DNA of 45,552 bases. It comes from Longilinea sp035560795 (GTDB taxonomy: Bacteria; Chloroflexota; Anaerolineae; Anaerolineales; Anaerolineaceae). The notes under the pieces are model-generated. The model was not told where the DNA came from, did not search any database, and was given only the letters and a program-made list of their open reading frames with translations. The DNA is taken from NCBI GenBank assembly GCA_035560795.1, contig DATMYV010000036.1, positions 1 through 45,552 of the forward strand, in the 5' to 3' direction. Every line of letters starts with the position of its first letter. The first letter of the stretch is position 1. Shown piece after piece: positions 1 through 8,420 of the stretch. A program made the position numbers and the translations under genes.

Positions 1-56
1 GATTAATACTTCAGTGTTACATTCAACCATAGAACCATATTTTTGAGGAGTCGATC

Positions 57-1298
57 ATGTCGTCTCGTTTCGTGCGCAACTTATTAATTGGAATTATCGC
101 CGGTATCCTGTTGTTGGGTAGTTTTTCCGGCGGTGTACTCGTCGGCTGGGTGCTGCCGAAATCCTCAAACAGCCCGTCTGCACCGCTGGAGGCACTCAAC
201 CCGACCGGCGACCCAAATACTGGTACTCCTGAAGATCTAACCCAAACCTTTAAACCCTTTTGGGAAACCTGGGACCTGGTGCATAAACTGTATGTCGATC
301 AACCCGTTGATAACACCACGCTCATGCGCGGCGCCATCAGCGGCATGCTGCAATCGCTTGGCGATGCCCATACTGCCTACATGACTCCGGATGAATACAC
401 CCAGGCAAATACAGCTCTGGGTGGAGAATATGAAGGCATCGGAGCAATTGTCGACATTACCGGCGATTATCTAAAAATCGTAAGTCCCATGCCCGATTCG
501 CCTGCTGAGAAAGCCGGCATAAAAGTGGGAGATTTGATCATTGCAGTGGACGGTCAGGATATGACTGGCGTCGACGGCGAGTTGGTCTTGAAGAAGGTTA
601 AAGGTCCTGCTGGCACACCAGTAATCTTGACTATCCAGCGCGTAGGCACGGATCAACCTTTTGATATTACCGTCACCCGCGCCAAGATCACTCAATCCTC
701 TGTAACCTATAAATTGCTGGATTCCGGCATCGCCTATGTGGCATTGAGTACCTTCGGCGATAATTCGACGAAGGATTTGAAGGCAGCCCTGAAAGATGTA
801 TTGGCACAAAACCCCAAGGGCCTCGTTTTCGATCTGCGCTATAACGGGGGCGGTTACCTCAACACAGCCGTCGAGATTACCTCAGAGTTTATCAACTCAG
901 GCTATGTCCTGTTTGAACAATATGGCGACGGCACCCGCACCGAATTCGAAGCTCTAAAAGGCGGGCTGGCGTTGGATATTCCGATGGTGGTATTGGTTAA
1001 TGAAGGATCCGCCTCAGCTTCTGAAATTACCGCCGGCGCTTTACAGGATGCTGGACGCGCAAAACTTGTGGGTGTGACGACCTATGGCAAGGGAACGGTG
1101 CAGGATTGGCGGGCTTTACAGGACAATCAGGGCGCTGTCCGGATCACGATTGCACGCTGGTTGACGCCCAAGGAGCGCCAGATCAATGGCACTGGCCTGA
1201 CCCCAGATGTTGAAGTCAAGATCACCGATGCAGACATTGCTGCCGGGCGCGATCCGCAATTGGATAAAGCAGTCGAACTTCTGTTGCAGGGAAAATAA
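57..1298 (+). CDS. S41-family C-terminal processing peptidase (CtpA-like)
   Basis: Membrane-anchored serine protease of the tail-specific/CtpA family (413 aa), expected to act outside the membrane on misfolded or C-terminally tagged proteins. Residues 8-34 form one N-terminal membrane segment. A low-complexity linker follows, then a PDZ domain at about 120-205 and the S41 core at about 215-385. The Ser-Lys dyad can be placed by spacing to E. coli Tsp: S320 in GSASASEI and K345 in TYGKGTVQ, 25 residues apart as in Tsp. Start is the ATG at 57, with a GAGGAG ribosome site 7 nt upstream. A second envelope protease follows 24 bp after the stop, so the two are probably co-transcribed. Family assignment is secure; substrate is unknown. 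Confidence 0.95.
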   Translation: MSSRFVRNLLIGIIAGILLLGSFSGGVLVGWVLPKSSNSPSAPLEALNPTGDPNTGTPEDLTQTFKPFWETWDLVHKLYVDQPVDNTTLMRGAISGMLQSLGDAHTAYMTPDEYTQANTALGGEYEGIGAIVDITGDYLKIVSPMPDSPAEKAGIKVGDLIIAVDGQDMTGVDGELVLKKVKGPAGTPVILTIQRVGTDQPFDITVTRAKITQSSVTYKLLDSGIAYVALSTFGDNSTKDLKAALKDVLAQNPKGLVFDLRYNGGGYLNTAVEITSEFINSGYVLFEQYGDGTRTEFEALKGGLALDIPMVVLVNEGSASASEITAGALQDAGRAKLVGVTTYGKGTVQDWRALQDNQGAVRITIARWLTPKERQINGTGLTPDVEVKITDADIAAGRDPQLDKAVELLLQGK

Positions 1299-1322
1299 CG
1301 CAACCTGCAAGGATAGGAACTC

Positions 1323-2459
1323 ATGAAAAAAGGTTTGATTGCCTTCCTATTTTTGATCGTGGTCTTTGGGGCCGGGTTGGCAGGGTCAATCATAGGCGGT
1401 TTCATAGTTTACCGGGGCATGGCCGGCAGGATAGCTGCCGCGCCGGCAGCGGTCGCCTCCGCACCCACAGTTATGGCAGAACCAACAACGGAATCACTCA
1501 ATATCCAAACGGTCAACATAAATACGGCTATCACGCAAGCCGTGGAAGAAGTGGGGCCAGCTGTAGTCACGGTTGTGGGGCAATTGCCCGATCAGATGTC
1601 ATTTTTCGGGGTAATCTCCGGTGGAACAGCATCTGGCAGCGGTGTGATTTTCTCGGATAAGGGCTACATCATTACCAATAATCACGTTATCGACGGCGTT
1701 CAATCTCTCAAAGTGATTCTGGCCAACGGCGATGAACGACCGGCGCAAGTGGTTGGCAGCGATCAATTTTCAGATCTGGCGGTACTCAAAGTGGACGGCG
1801 ACCTTCCGGCGGTGGCAAAATTAGGCAATTCGGATGTTCTTAAACCAGGCGAATCGGTTATTGCCATTGGGTCGCCGCTGGGTAATTTTAAGAACACAGT
1901 CACCACGGGAGTCATCAGTGCAACCGGGCGCAGCCTCGACAGCGGCAACGGCTACCTCCTTGAAAACCTGCTTCAAACGGATGCGGCCATCAACCAGGGT
2001 AATTCTGGCGGACCGCTGGTCAACCTGGCTGGCCAGGTGGTGGGAATCAATACGCTCATCGTTCGCGACAGCCAGAGTTCAACCACAGTGGTGGAAGGGT
2101 TGGGATTTTCGGTACCCTCAAGCACGGTGCAAATCGTGGCACAACAGATCATCGCGAATGGATCAGTCGCGCGGCCTTACATTGGCATCCGCTACCAATC
2201 GATTGATCCTGCCACTGCCCAGCGCTACAATCTACCTGCCCAATGGGGAGTGTACGTGGTCGCCATCGACTCAAACAGCCCGGCAGCCAATGCTGGTTTG
2301 CTGGTGGGCGACATTATCACTCAGATTGGCGATTACGCTTTAAGCGACAATCTGCCTTATTTGAATGCGCTTTTTCACTATGCTCCAGGCGATACTGTAA
2401 ATCTGAAGGTTGCCCGCGGGACCAAGACAATTGAACTCACCCTTACATTCAGTTCATAA
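1323..2459 (+). CDS. HtrA/DegP-type S1C serine protease with PDZ domain
   Basis: Membrane-tethered trypsin-fold protease (378 aa) of the HtrA/DegQ family, involved in extracytoplasmic protein quality control. Residues 5-33 form the anchor, followed by an Ala/Thr-rich linker. The catalytic triad is visible: H121 in ITNNHVIDG, D151 in SDLAVLKV and S228 in NQGNSGGPL. A single C-terminal PDZ domain (about 275-375) contains the SNSPAANAGLLVGDII carboxylate-binding region. It follows the S41 peptidase by 24 bp in the same direction, which makes a two-protease operon likely. One PDZ is typical for DegS/HtrA forms in Gram-positive-like envelopes. Nothing unusual in the catalytic core. Confidence 0.95.
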   Translation: MKKGLIAFLFLIVVFGAGLAGSIIGGFIVYRGMAGRIAAAPAAVASAPTVMAEPTTESLNIQTVNINTAITQAVEEVGPAVVTVVGQLPDQMSFFGVISGGTASGSGVIFSDKGYIITNNHVIDGVQSLKVILANGDERPAQVVGSDQFSDLAVLKVDGDLPAVAKLGNSDVLKPGESVIAIGSPLGNFKNTVTTGVISATGRSLDSGNGYLLENLLQTDAAINQGNSGGPLVNLAGQVVGINTLIVRDSQSSTTVVEGLGFSVPSSTVQIVAQQIIANGSVARPYIGIRYQSIDPATAQRYNLPAQWGVYVVAIDSNSPAANAGLLVGDIITQIGDYALSDNLPYLNALFHYAPGDTVNLKVARGTKTIELTLTFSS

Positions 2460-2549
2460 TGCCATTTACCATCAAATCCAGCCTTTCCTGCAAGCAGGCA
2501 ATCCAGATTCCTCTCATTGCCCCGGTGGATATTCACCTCACCGGTTTAA

Positions 2550-2578
2550 TTGACAGTTTGTAAGGCGGGGGGTATAAT
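2550..2578 (+). promoter_or_regulatory. Consensus sigma-70-type promoter for the S1-domain gene
   Basis: TTGACA (2550-2555) and TATAAT (2573-2578) are both perfect and 17 bp apart, about 37 bp upstream of the S1-domain start codon. This is the strongest promoter-like match seen in the window and separates this gene from the protease pair upstream. Confidence 0.85.
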
Positions 2579-2615
2579 TGGCGTTCGCTGATAACTGATA
2601 ATGGGAGAATGAAGA

Positions 2616-3458
2616 ATGGATAATATCGTAGTGGCGGAGATCGATAACACCGCCGAAATAAAGCCAAAGACCCACTTTACTGGCAAGGTGTTTCGAACTG
2701 CCTTAGCCGGCGCTGTGGTTGATCTCGGGGAGGGAAAGCTGGGGGTACTGCATATTTCGCAGATCCAGACTGCCGAACCTGGTCAACAAATCATCAGCGT
2801 CGAGACTGAGTTGAAGGTCGGACAGGAAATCGACGTTTGGGTACGCCGCGTTAAAGAAAACCGCATTGAACTGACCATGTTCAGGCCGCTTGACCTGGAC
2901 TGGAAAGACATCAAGAAAGACATGGTTGTCAAAGGCAAAGTGGTTCGCCTCGAGAAATTCGGCGCTTTTGTTGATATTGGCGCTGAACGTCCAGGCTTGA
3001 TTCACATCAGCGAAATGGCGCATGGTTATGTTCGCCAACCGTCCGACGTGGTCAAGGAAGACGATGAAGTCGAAGCATTGGTGCTTGATGTCAACAAGAA
3101 GAAGAAGCAAATCAAATTAAGCCTCAAGGCAATGCAGCCCGAACCGGTTAAAGAAGAAGAGCCAATTCGCCTCTCTGACTTGACCCCTAAACGCGAAAAA
3201 CCGCAACGCAAAAAGAAAGCGGCTCCCCGCTCCCGTTCTCATGAAGGCGGCGAAGATTTCTCCCATCTGATGGACACAATCAATGAGCCCAAGGATGAAA
3301 ACGAGCCAACCGCCATGGAAATCGCCATCCGCGAAGCCATGGAAAAGGCCAAGTCCCGTAAAAAGGAAGCAGACGACAAAAAGAAGACCAAATCTTCCAA
3401 TGTTGAACAGGAAGATGCTTTCTCCCGCACCCTTGAACAAAAAGCCCGGACTGCCTGA
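2616..3458 (+). CDS. Two-domain S1 RNA-binding protein
   Basis: 280-aa protein with two OB-fold S1 RNA-binding domains (about 17-90 and 98-170) and a long Lys/Arg/Glu-rich tail (180-280) that looks disordered. The second domain carries the classical S1 signature: KGKVVRLEKFGAFVDIG, GLIHISEMA and KKKKQIKLSLKAM. It resembles short ribosomal protein S1-like proteins of Gram-positives and Chloroflexota rather than full-length RpsA, which has four to six domains. A role in mRNA binding or translation initiation is inferred from the domain. It has its own consensus promoter and an intrinsic terminator 43 bp downstream, so it appears monocistronic. The start is supported by a purine-rich GGGAGAATGAAG stretch just upstream. 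Confidence 0.9.
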   Translation: MDNIVVAEIDNTAEIKPKTHFTGKVFRTALAGAVVDLGEGKLGVLHISQIQTAEPGQQIISVETELKVGQEIDVWVRRVKENRIELTMFRPLDLDWKDIKKDMVVKGKVVRLEKFGAFVDIGAERPGLIHISEMAHGYVRQPSDVVKEDDEVEALVLDVNKKKKQIKLSLKAMQPEPVKEEEPIRLSDLTPKREKPQRKKKAAPRSRSHEGGEDFSHLMDTINEPKDENEPTAMEIAIREAMEKAKSRKKEADDKKKTKSSNVEQEDAFSRTLEQKARTA

Positions 3459-3501
3459 AAAAAGATTGCTCCCTAAGGTTTCAGCGAATTACAGAAAACA
3501 G

Positions 3502-3533
3502 AAAAGCTGCCCGATTATGGACAGCTTTTTTTA
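3502..3533 (+). terminator. Intrinsic terminator after the S1-domain gene
   Basis: An AAAGCTG/CAGCTTT stem around a GC-containing loop, followed by a T-run (TTTTTTATT). It lies 43 bp after the S1-gene stop. Confidence 0.8.
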
Positions 3534-3542
3534 TTACCTCGC

Positions 3543-3780
3543 GATGACTCACCAGAAGAATGGATGGAAAGGATAACTAGCTTTGGATCATTTGCGCAAC
3601 AATATGCAGAGATAAAAAATAAATGCGCAACATGATCGTCTTCACGATTGCGTTGACTTTAATTGTCCGATGTGTGGGAAAACGTCTGCGTTCATGGTGG
3701 GTGAAACGCGAGCAAGAACCCGGGTTAAGAGAGCGACTGACTGCCCAGATTACAGCCGGCATGACCTCTTTGGATGGTAA
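3543..3780 (+). pseudogene. Possible decayed gene remnant with zinc-ribbon-like Cys motif
   Basis: Two adjacent reading frames look like one broken coding sequence. Frame A (from 3543) reads ...PEEWMERITSFGSFAQQYAE... and ends in a stop near 3635. Frame B begins near 3620, shifted by one base. It reads ...DCVDFNCPMCGKTSAF..., has a Cys-Pro-x-Cys-Gly knuckle and a later Cys-Pro-Asp-Tyr, and ends at the TAA at 3778-3780. No intact start or ribosome site is visible. I do not recognise the family. An alternative 55-codon ORF at 3623-3790 in the third frame starts with a hydrophobic stretch but has no ribosome site. The call rests on amino-acid character only and could be chance. Confidence 0.3.
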
Positions 3781-4090
3781 TCCCGGCTAACGACTTTCTC
3801 ACAGGGACCAATCCTGAATATTTTGAATGCCACAATCGATATCTTTTTGCCTTTTTTATGGTAAACTTTCGAAGTTCACCCTAGGATATCTGGAGGTCTG
3901 CCAGGCGGCAGGAAGTGGTAGTGGCATTTGCTGCCAGGCAAGTAATCTGATTGACCATGCGAATTCCATTGTTCCGACCATTTCTTCAAAATTCCTTTGC
4001 GACCCGCACGTGGGGAGGCGCCGATCAACGGCCCTCCCCACTTCTTTGTCATTAAGCCAATTGGATACGTTTATTCGTTAAGGAGTGTTT
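3781..4090 (+). promoter_or_regulatory. Long pyrG leader with strong hairpin (possible attenuator)
   Basis: There is no gene in this stretch before pyrG. It contains a CTGCC/GGCAG hairpin near 3898-3911, a repeated GCCAGGC, and a 9-bp GTGGGGAGG/CCTCCCCAC stem at 4010-4041 followed by the modestly T-rich CTTCTTTGTC. The stem-plus-T arrangement about 45 bp before pyrG could be a weak terminator or attenuator. pyrG is known to be attenuated in some Gram-positives. No riboswitch consensus was recognised. Confidence 0.4.
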
Positions 4091-5731
4091 ATGCCCACAA
4101 AATATATTTTCTTCACAGGCGGTGTAGTCAGTTCCGTGGGAAAAGGCGTCACGGCGGCTGCGATGGGACGGTTGCTCAAGGAACGCGGTTTTTCAGTGGC
4201 GGTACAAAAATTGGATCCGTATATTAATGTCGATCCAGGTACCATGAGTCCATACCAGCATGGCGAAGTTTTCGTGCTGGATGATGGGGCAGAGACAGAC
4301 CTGGACCTGGGACATTATGAACGTTTTATCGATATCCGTTTAAACCGTGTTTGCAACATTACCACCGGACAGGTTTATGCCGAGGTGATCTCGAAGGAAC
4401 GGCGCGGTGATTTTTTGGGGGGCACCATCCAGGTTATTCCGCACATCACCAATGAGATAAAACGCCGCATTGGTTTGGTGGCCAAGACCACCGGTGCAGA
4501 GATCGTTTTGGTTGAGGTCGGCGGTACTGTTGGCGATATCGAGAGCCTGCCCTTCCTGGAGGCGCTACGCCAGTTGCGCAGCGATCTTGGACGCGAGAAC
4601 ACTTTTTATGTGCATGTAACCTGGCTGCCCTATATCGGCGCGACGGAGGAATTAAAAACAAAACCAACCCAGCACTCCGTGCACGAATTACGCTCGATTG
4701 GCATCTCGCCGGATATGATCGTTGCGCGTTCCGATTACCCGGTTGATCCCTCCCTGTGCGATAAAATTGCACAATTTTGCGATGTGGATAAACGTGCCGT
4801 GGTGCCCATGGTGACGGCAAAAGTTCTTTACGAAGTGCCCCTGCTTTTGGAGAATGCCTCCGTCGCCGATTACGTCCTCGAGAAGTTCGGCCTGCAGGCA
4901 CGCGTCAAACCGGATTGGTCAGAATGGGTTCACCTGGTTGAAAAGATCCATAATACCAAACCGAAGATCAAAGTTGCGCTGGTGGGGAAATACGTCGAAT
5001 TACACGATGCCTATATCAGCGTGCGGGAGGCGATTGACCATGCCGCATTGAAATTGGGCGTCGAAGTGGATCTGAAATGGGTACACAGCGCTGAATTGGA
5101 GCGTGGCAAGGGCTGGGATATTATTGAAGATGTAGACGGTATCATTGTCCCTGGCGGCTTTGGCAGCCGCGGCATCGAGGGCAAGATTCAAGCAGCGAAA
5201 TATGCCCGCACAAACAAGATTCCATACCTGGGGTTATGCCTGGGCATGCAGTTGATGGTGGTCGATTTTGGACGTTTTATTTTCCAAAACGAAGAAGCCA
5301 ATTCGACTGAGTTTGACCGCACGACGGCATATCCGGTCATTGACCTGATGCCCGATCAGCAGCAGATCACCGACATGGGGGGCACGATGCGCCTGGGTCT
5401 TTATCCTTGCCAGCTGCAACCGGGGACGAAGGCCGCAATTGCATACGGCCAGGATCTGGTCCAGGAGCGCCACCGCCACCGCTTCGAGTTCAATAATGCC
5501 TATCGCAGCGCGATGGAAGCGAAAGGGATGCGCTTTTCGGGACTTTCTCCGGACGGACGGCTGGTGGAAATCGCAGAGTATATTGACCACCCATTCATGG
5601 TGGGCACCCAGTTTCACCCGGAGTTTCTTTCCCGCTTCAACCGGCCGCACCCGCTCTTCCTGGCCTTTGCCCAGGCAGTCTGCGACCGTACCGGCGTTTT
5701 GGAAAAGAAGGAAGGACCCAACGCCGGGTAG
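4091..5731 (+). CDS. pyrG: CTP synthase
   Basis: Glutamine-hydrolysing CTP synthase (546 aa): UTP + ATP + glutamine to CTP, the last step of pyrimidine nucleotide synthesis, cytosolic. The N-terminal synthetase domain shows TGGVVSSVGKG, LDPYINVDPGTMSPYQHGEV and EVGGTVGDIES. The C-terminal class-I glutamine amidotransferase domain shows GGFGSRG, the Cys nucleophile in GLCLGMQ (about residue 383) and FHPEF. The ATG at 4091 is chosen over the in-frame GTG at 4085, because AGGAG (4081-4085) is a well-spaced ribosome site for the ATG and overlaps that GTG. Length is normal for the family. eno follows 128 bp downstream. Confidence 0.97.
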   Translation: MPTKYIFFTGGVVSSVGKGVTAAAMGRLLKERGFSVAVQKLDPYINVDPGTMSPYQHGEVFVLDDGAETDLDLGHYERFIDIRLNRVCNITTGQVYAEVISKERRGDFLGGTIQVIPHITNEIKRRIGLVAKTTGAEIVLVEVGGTVGDIESLPFLEALRQLRSDLGRENTFYVHVTWLPYIGATEELKTKPTQHSVHELRSIGISPDMIVARSDYPVDPSLCDKIAQFCDVDKRAVVPMVTAKVLYEVPLLLENASVADYVLEKFGLQARVKPDWSEWVHLVEKIHNTKPKIKVALVGKYVELHDAYISVREAIDHAALKLGVEVDLKWVHSAELERGKGWDIIEDVDGIIVPGGFGSRGIEGKIQAAKYARTNKIPYLGLCLGMQLMVVDFGRFIFQNEEANSTEFDRTTAYPVIDLMPDQQQITDMGGTMRLGLYPCQLQPGTKAAIAYGQDLVQERHRHRFEFNNAYRSAMEAKGMRFSGLSPDGRLVEIAEYIDHPFMVGTQFHPEFLSRFNRPHPLFLAFAQAVCDRTGVLEKKEGPNAG

Positions 5732-5859
5732 ATCCGGGCTCGGTTGAAAAATGAAGAAATGCACAAGCCGGGTAATCTGAGTTATACTTGAGCAATTCCG
5801 TCAATATCAAACAGGCGCCTAAGCGCCTCATAACATCAGTTAAAAAAACGAGGTTTTCT

Positions 5860-7155
5860 ATGGATACAACAATTGAATCAATCATGGGACAGGAAATTCT
5901 GGATTCCCGCGGCAACCCCACGGTTGAGGTGGAAGTAATTCTCGCCGATGGCAACTGGGGCCGGGCAGCAGTTCCCTCGGGTGCGTCAACAGGCATTCAT
6001 GAAGCGCTTGAAATGCGCGATGGCGACAAATCCCGTTACGGCGGCAAGGGCGTGCTTAAAGCCGTTGAGAATGTCAACAATGATATCGCTGAAGCTCTGA
6101 TTGGTTTCGATGCCATTGAACAGAAGGCGATCGATATGACCATGCTTGAACTGGACGGAACCCCGAACAAGTCCAGACTCGGCGCAAATGCGATTTTAGG
6201 CACTTCGCTCGCCGTGGCCAAAGCGGCGGCAGCCAGCCTTGGTTTGCCGCTGTATCGCTACATCGGCGGCGTCTATGCCCATGTACTGCCCGTCCCGATG
6301 ATGAACATCCTCAATGGCGGCGCTCACACAGCCTGGCAGTCGACGGATGCGCAGGAATTCATGGTCATGCCCCTTGGCGCGCCCAGCTTTACGGAGGGTC
6401 TGCGCTGGGGTGCGGAGATCTACCACGCACTCAAAACCGTACTCAAGAGCCGCGGGTATACCACCCTGGTCGGCGATGAAGGCGGGTATGCGCCAGCGCT
6501 TAAGGCAAACGTGGAAGCTGTTGAAGTTATTCTCGAAGCTATTACCAAAGCCGGTTACAAACCCGGCGAGCAGGTTTGCATTGCCCTCGACCCGGCTGCA
6601 TCCGAACTCTATGATGAAGAAACCAAAAAGTACAACTTGCGCAAGGAAGGCAAAATGCTTACCGGCGAGGAAATGGTTGCCTTCTGGAAGAATTGGGTCG
6701 ACCAATACCCGATCGTTTCCATTGAAGACGGCCTGGCACAGGACGACTGGGCTTCATGGGAATTGATGGTCAAGGAAATGGGCGACCGTATCCAGATTGT
6801 CGGCGACGATTTGCTGGTTACCAACCCTGAGCGCGTCCGCCGTGCCATTCGCGAGAATGCAGCCAATGCCCTGCTGGTCAAATTGAATCAGATTGGCACG
6901 CTCACCGAAACCATCGAAGCCGTGGAAACCTGCCACCGTGCCGGCTGGCGTGCGGTTACATCCCACCGCTCCGGTGAAACCGAAGACTCCACCATCGCCG
7001 ATTTGGCGGTTGCATTAAACATGGGTCAAATCAAGACCGGCGCTCCTGCCCGTTCAGACCGTGTAGCCAAGTACAATCAGCTTATGCGCATCGAAGCAGA
7101 ATTGGGCGATACCGCCAAGTACGCTGGTTGGGATGCCCTGCGGCAGCATAAGTAA
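5860..7155 (+). CDS. eno: Enolase (phosphopyruvate hydratase)
   Basis: Glycolytic enzyme (431 aa) interconverting 2-phosphoglycerate and phosphoenolpyruvate. Visible features include DSRGNPTVEV near the N-terminus, SGASTGIHEALEMRD, the metal-ligand regions (LDPAASE, SIEDGLAQDDW, IVGDDLLVTNP), the catalytic Lys in LLVKLNQIGTLTE and the signature SHRSGETEDSTIADLAVA. The ATG at 5860 gives the usual family N-terminus; the reading frame stays open upstream to a GTG-type codon but that extension is not enolase-like. The mobile catalytic loop reads NGGAHTAWQSTDAQEFM. The catalytic His is kept but the following residues differ from the usual HA-D/N-N-N. A strong terminator closes the gene. Confidence 0.97.
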   Translation: MDTTIESIMGQEILDSRGNPTVEVEVILADGNWGRAAVPSGASTGIHEALEMRDGDKSRYGGKGVLKAVENVNNDIAEALIGFDAIEQKAIDMTMLELDGTPNKSRLGANAILGTSLAVAKAAAASLGLPLYRYIGGVYAHVLPVPMMNILNGGAHTAWQSTDAQEFMVMPLGAPSFTEGLRWGAEIYHALKTVLKSRGYTTLVGDEGGYAPALKANVEAVEVILEAITKAGYKPGEQVCIALDPAASELYDEETKKYNLRKEGKMLTGEEMVAFWKNWVDQYPIVSIEDGLAQDDWASWELMVKEMGDRIQIVGDDLLVTNPERVRRAIRENAANALLVKLNQIGTLTETIEAVETCHRAGWRAVTSHRSGETEDSTIADLAVALNMGQIKTGAPARSDRVAKYNQLMRIEAELGDTAKYAGWDALRQHK

Positions 7156-7175
7156 ACCGTTTACCGAACATATTA

Positions 7176-7214
7176 ATAATCGCGCACCAATAAGGTGCGC
7201 GATTATGTTTTTAA
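7176..7214 (+). terminator. Intrinsic terminator of eno
   Basis: A perfect 13-bp stem (ATAATCGCGCACC with GGTGCGCGATTAT), a 5-nt loop and the T-rich tail GTTTTTAATT, 20 bp after the enolase stop. Confidence 0.9.
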
Positions 7215-7514
7215 TTGTCAATATCTATGCGCATGGCGATTTTCAATATAGCATGTCTTTGTGGAGGTTATATCTCAGCAGTGTTGACCTTTTACAGGAT
7301 GCATGCTGGTCAGAATCATTTTTGGACTGCTTCCGCTTCCTCCGAAATGAAGGAAAACGCAACCCGATCCCTATTCTTATTCGACAATCCCATCTTCACA
7401 GCAAAACTACTTATTAGTTACTTAGTTTGGTTAAGTTATTGACGAACAATAAGAAATTATTAATATTGATATTAATTATCATATTTACAATCGAGTTAAA
7501 TGGAGGAAGAAAAA
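7215..7514. other. AT-rich intergenic region without a recognised gene
   Basis: About 300 bp between the eno terminator and the copper lipoprotein. Overlapping frames are short and have no coding character. The last 60 bp are strongly AT-rich. They contain TTGATA (7466) and TACAAT (7486) only 14 bp apart, which is not a convincing promoter. Nothing else recognised. Confidence 0.5.
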
Positions 7515-8357
7515 ATGAGACGCAGTATTCTACTCACAACTGTTCTTTGTGCGATTTTCATTCTTTCAGCGTGCACCGCGAATTCAGGCTACTCCCCTCA
7601 ATCTACCGCTGCTCCAACCACCGCGCCGACATCAGCAGCCGCGAGCGGAGGCGGATTGGATGTCATCACCGTGAATACCGTCGATAATCCCACACTTGGC
7701 AAGATATTGGTAAACAGCCAGGGAATGACGCTATACCTTTACACCAAAGATACGCCCAACACCAGCAACTGTTATGATAAATGCGCCACCAACTGGCCGC
7801 CCTTGCTTGTAACCGGTACTCCCACAGGCGGTGTTGATATTGATACTGCCAAGTTGGGAACCACAAAACGTACCGACGGCTCGATGCAGGTCACCTATAA
7901 CGGCTGGCCTTTGTACACCTATATCGCGGATAAAAAAGCAGGTGATACTACAGGCCAAAATGTCGGTTCGGTCTGGTTTGTCATTTCACCAGCCGGAGAC
8001 CAGGTCTCCGCGGCGAGCGATGACACGGCAAATGCGTCCGATGATTACGGCAAGGTTGCCGTGGAAACGCCTGTTGCAAGCAGCGGTCAGGCCGTTACAG
8101 AAGGCAGCAACATTGACGTATCCATCGCAAGTTTTCAATTCACGCCGTCCAACCTCACCGTCCTTGTAGGCACAACCATTACCTGGACCAATAATGATAG
8201 TGCTGCGCATACCATAACCGCCAACGATGGCTCGTTTTCAAGCGGAAACCTGAATAAAGGAGGAACTTTCTCCTTTACCTTCGCAAAAGAAGGTACTTTC
8301 ACCTATTACTGTGAAAACCACACCAGCATGAAAGCGTTGGTCACCGTAGTCCCGTAA
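7515..8357 (+). CDS. Lipoprotein with Lipoprotein_15 repeats and type-1 copper (cupredoxin) domain
   Basis: 280-aa secreted lipoprotein. The signal peptide ends in the lipobox ILSAC (Cys20), followed by a Thr/Ala/Ser-rich linker. Residues 50-160 contain two repeats of the COG4315/Lipoprotein_15 type (GMTLYLYTKD...NCYDKCATNWPPL, then YNGWPLYTYIAD...GSVWFVISP). Residues 200-280 form a plastocyanin-like domain with a complete type-1 copper set: H232 (AAHT), C266 (YYC), H269 and M272. A role in electron transfer or copper handling on the outer face of the membrane is inferred from the ligands. GGAGGA 7 nt upstream fixes the ATG at 7515; the in-frame ATG at 7500 overlaps that ribosome site. A strong terminator follows. 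Confidence 0.9.
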   Translation: MRRSILLTTVLCAIFILSACTANSGYSPQSTAAPTTAPTSAAASGGGLDVITVNTVDNPTLGKILVNSQGMTLYLYTKDTPNTSNCYDKCATNWPPLLVTGTPTGGVDIDTAKLGTTKRTDGSMQVTYNGWPLYTYIADKKAGDTTGQNVGSVWFVISPAGDQVSAASDDTANASDDYGKVAVETPVASSGQAVTEGSNIDVSIASFQFTPSNLTVLVGTTITWTNNDSAAHTITANDGSFSSGNLNKGGTFSFTFAKEGTFTYYCENHTSMKALVTVVP

Positions 8358-8373
8358 ATTGGTTTTGGAACCC

Positions 8374-8420
8374 AAAAAGCCAGCTGCCTTCCTGATCTGA
8401 AGGTTGGCTGGCTTTTTTTA
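8374..8420. terminator. Bidirectional terminator between lipoprotein and udgB
   Basis: A long interrupted stem (AAAAAGCCAGC-tg-CCTTC with GAAGG-tt-GGCTGGC) followed by TTTTTTT, with A's on the opposite side. It sits between two convergent genes and overlaps the udgB stop region. Confidence 0.85.

Noticed and set aside
7466..7491. TTGATA/TACAAT promoter for the copper lipoprotein
   Set aside because: Spacer is only 14 bp in a very AT-rich stretch; not distinguishable from chance.
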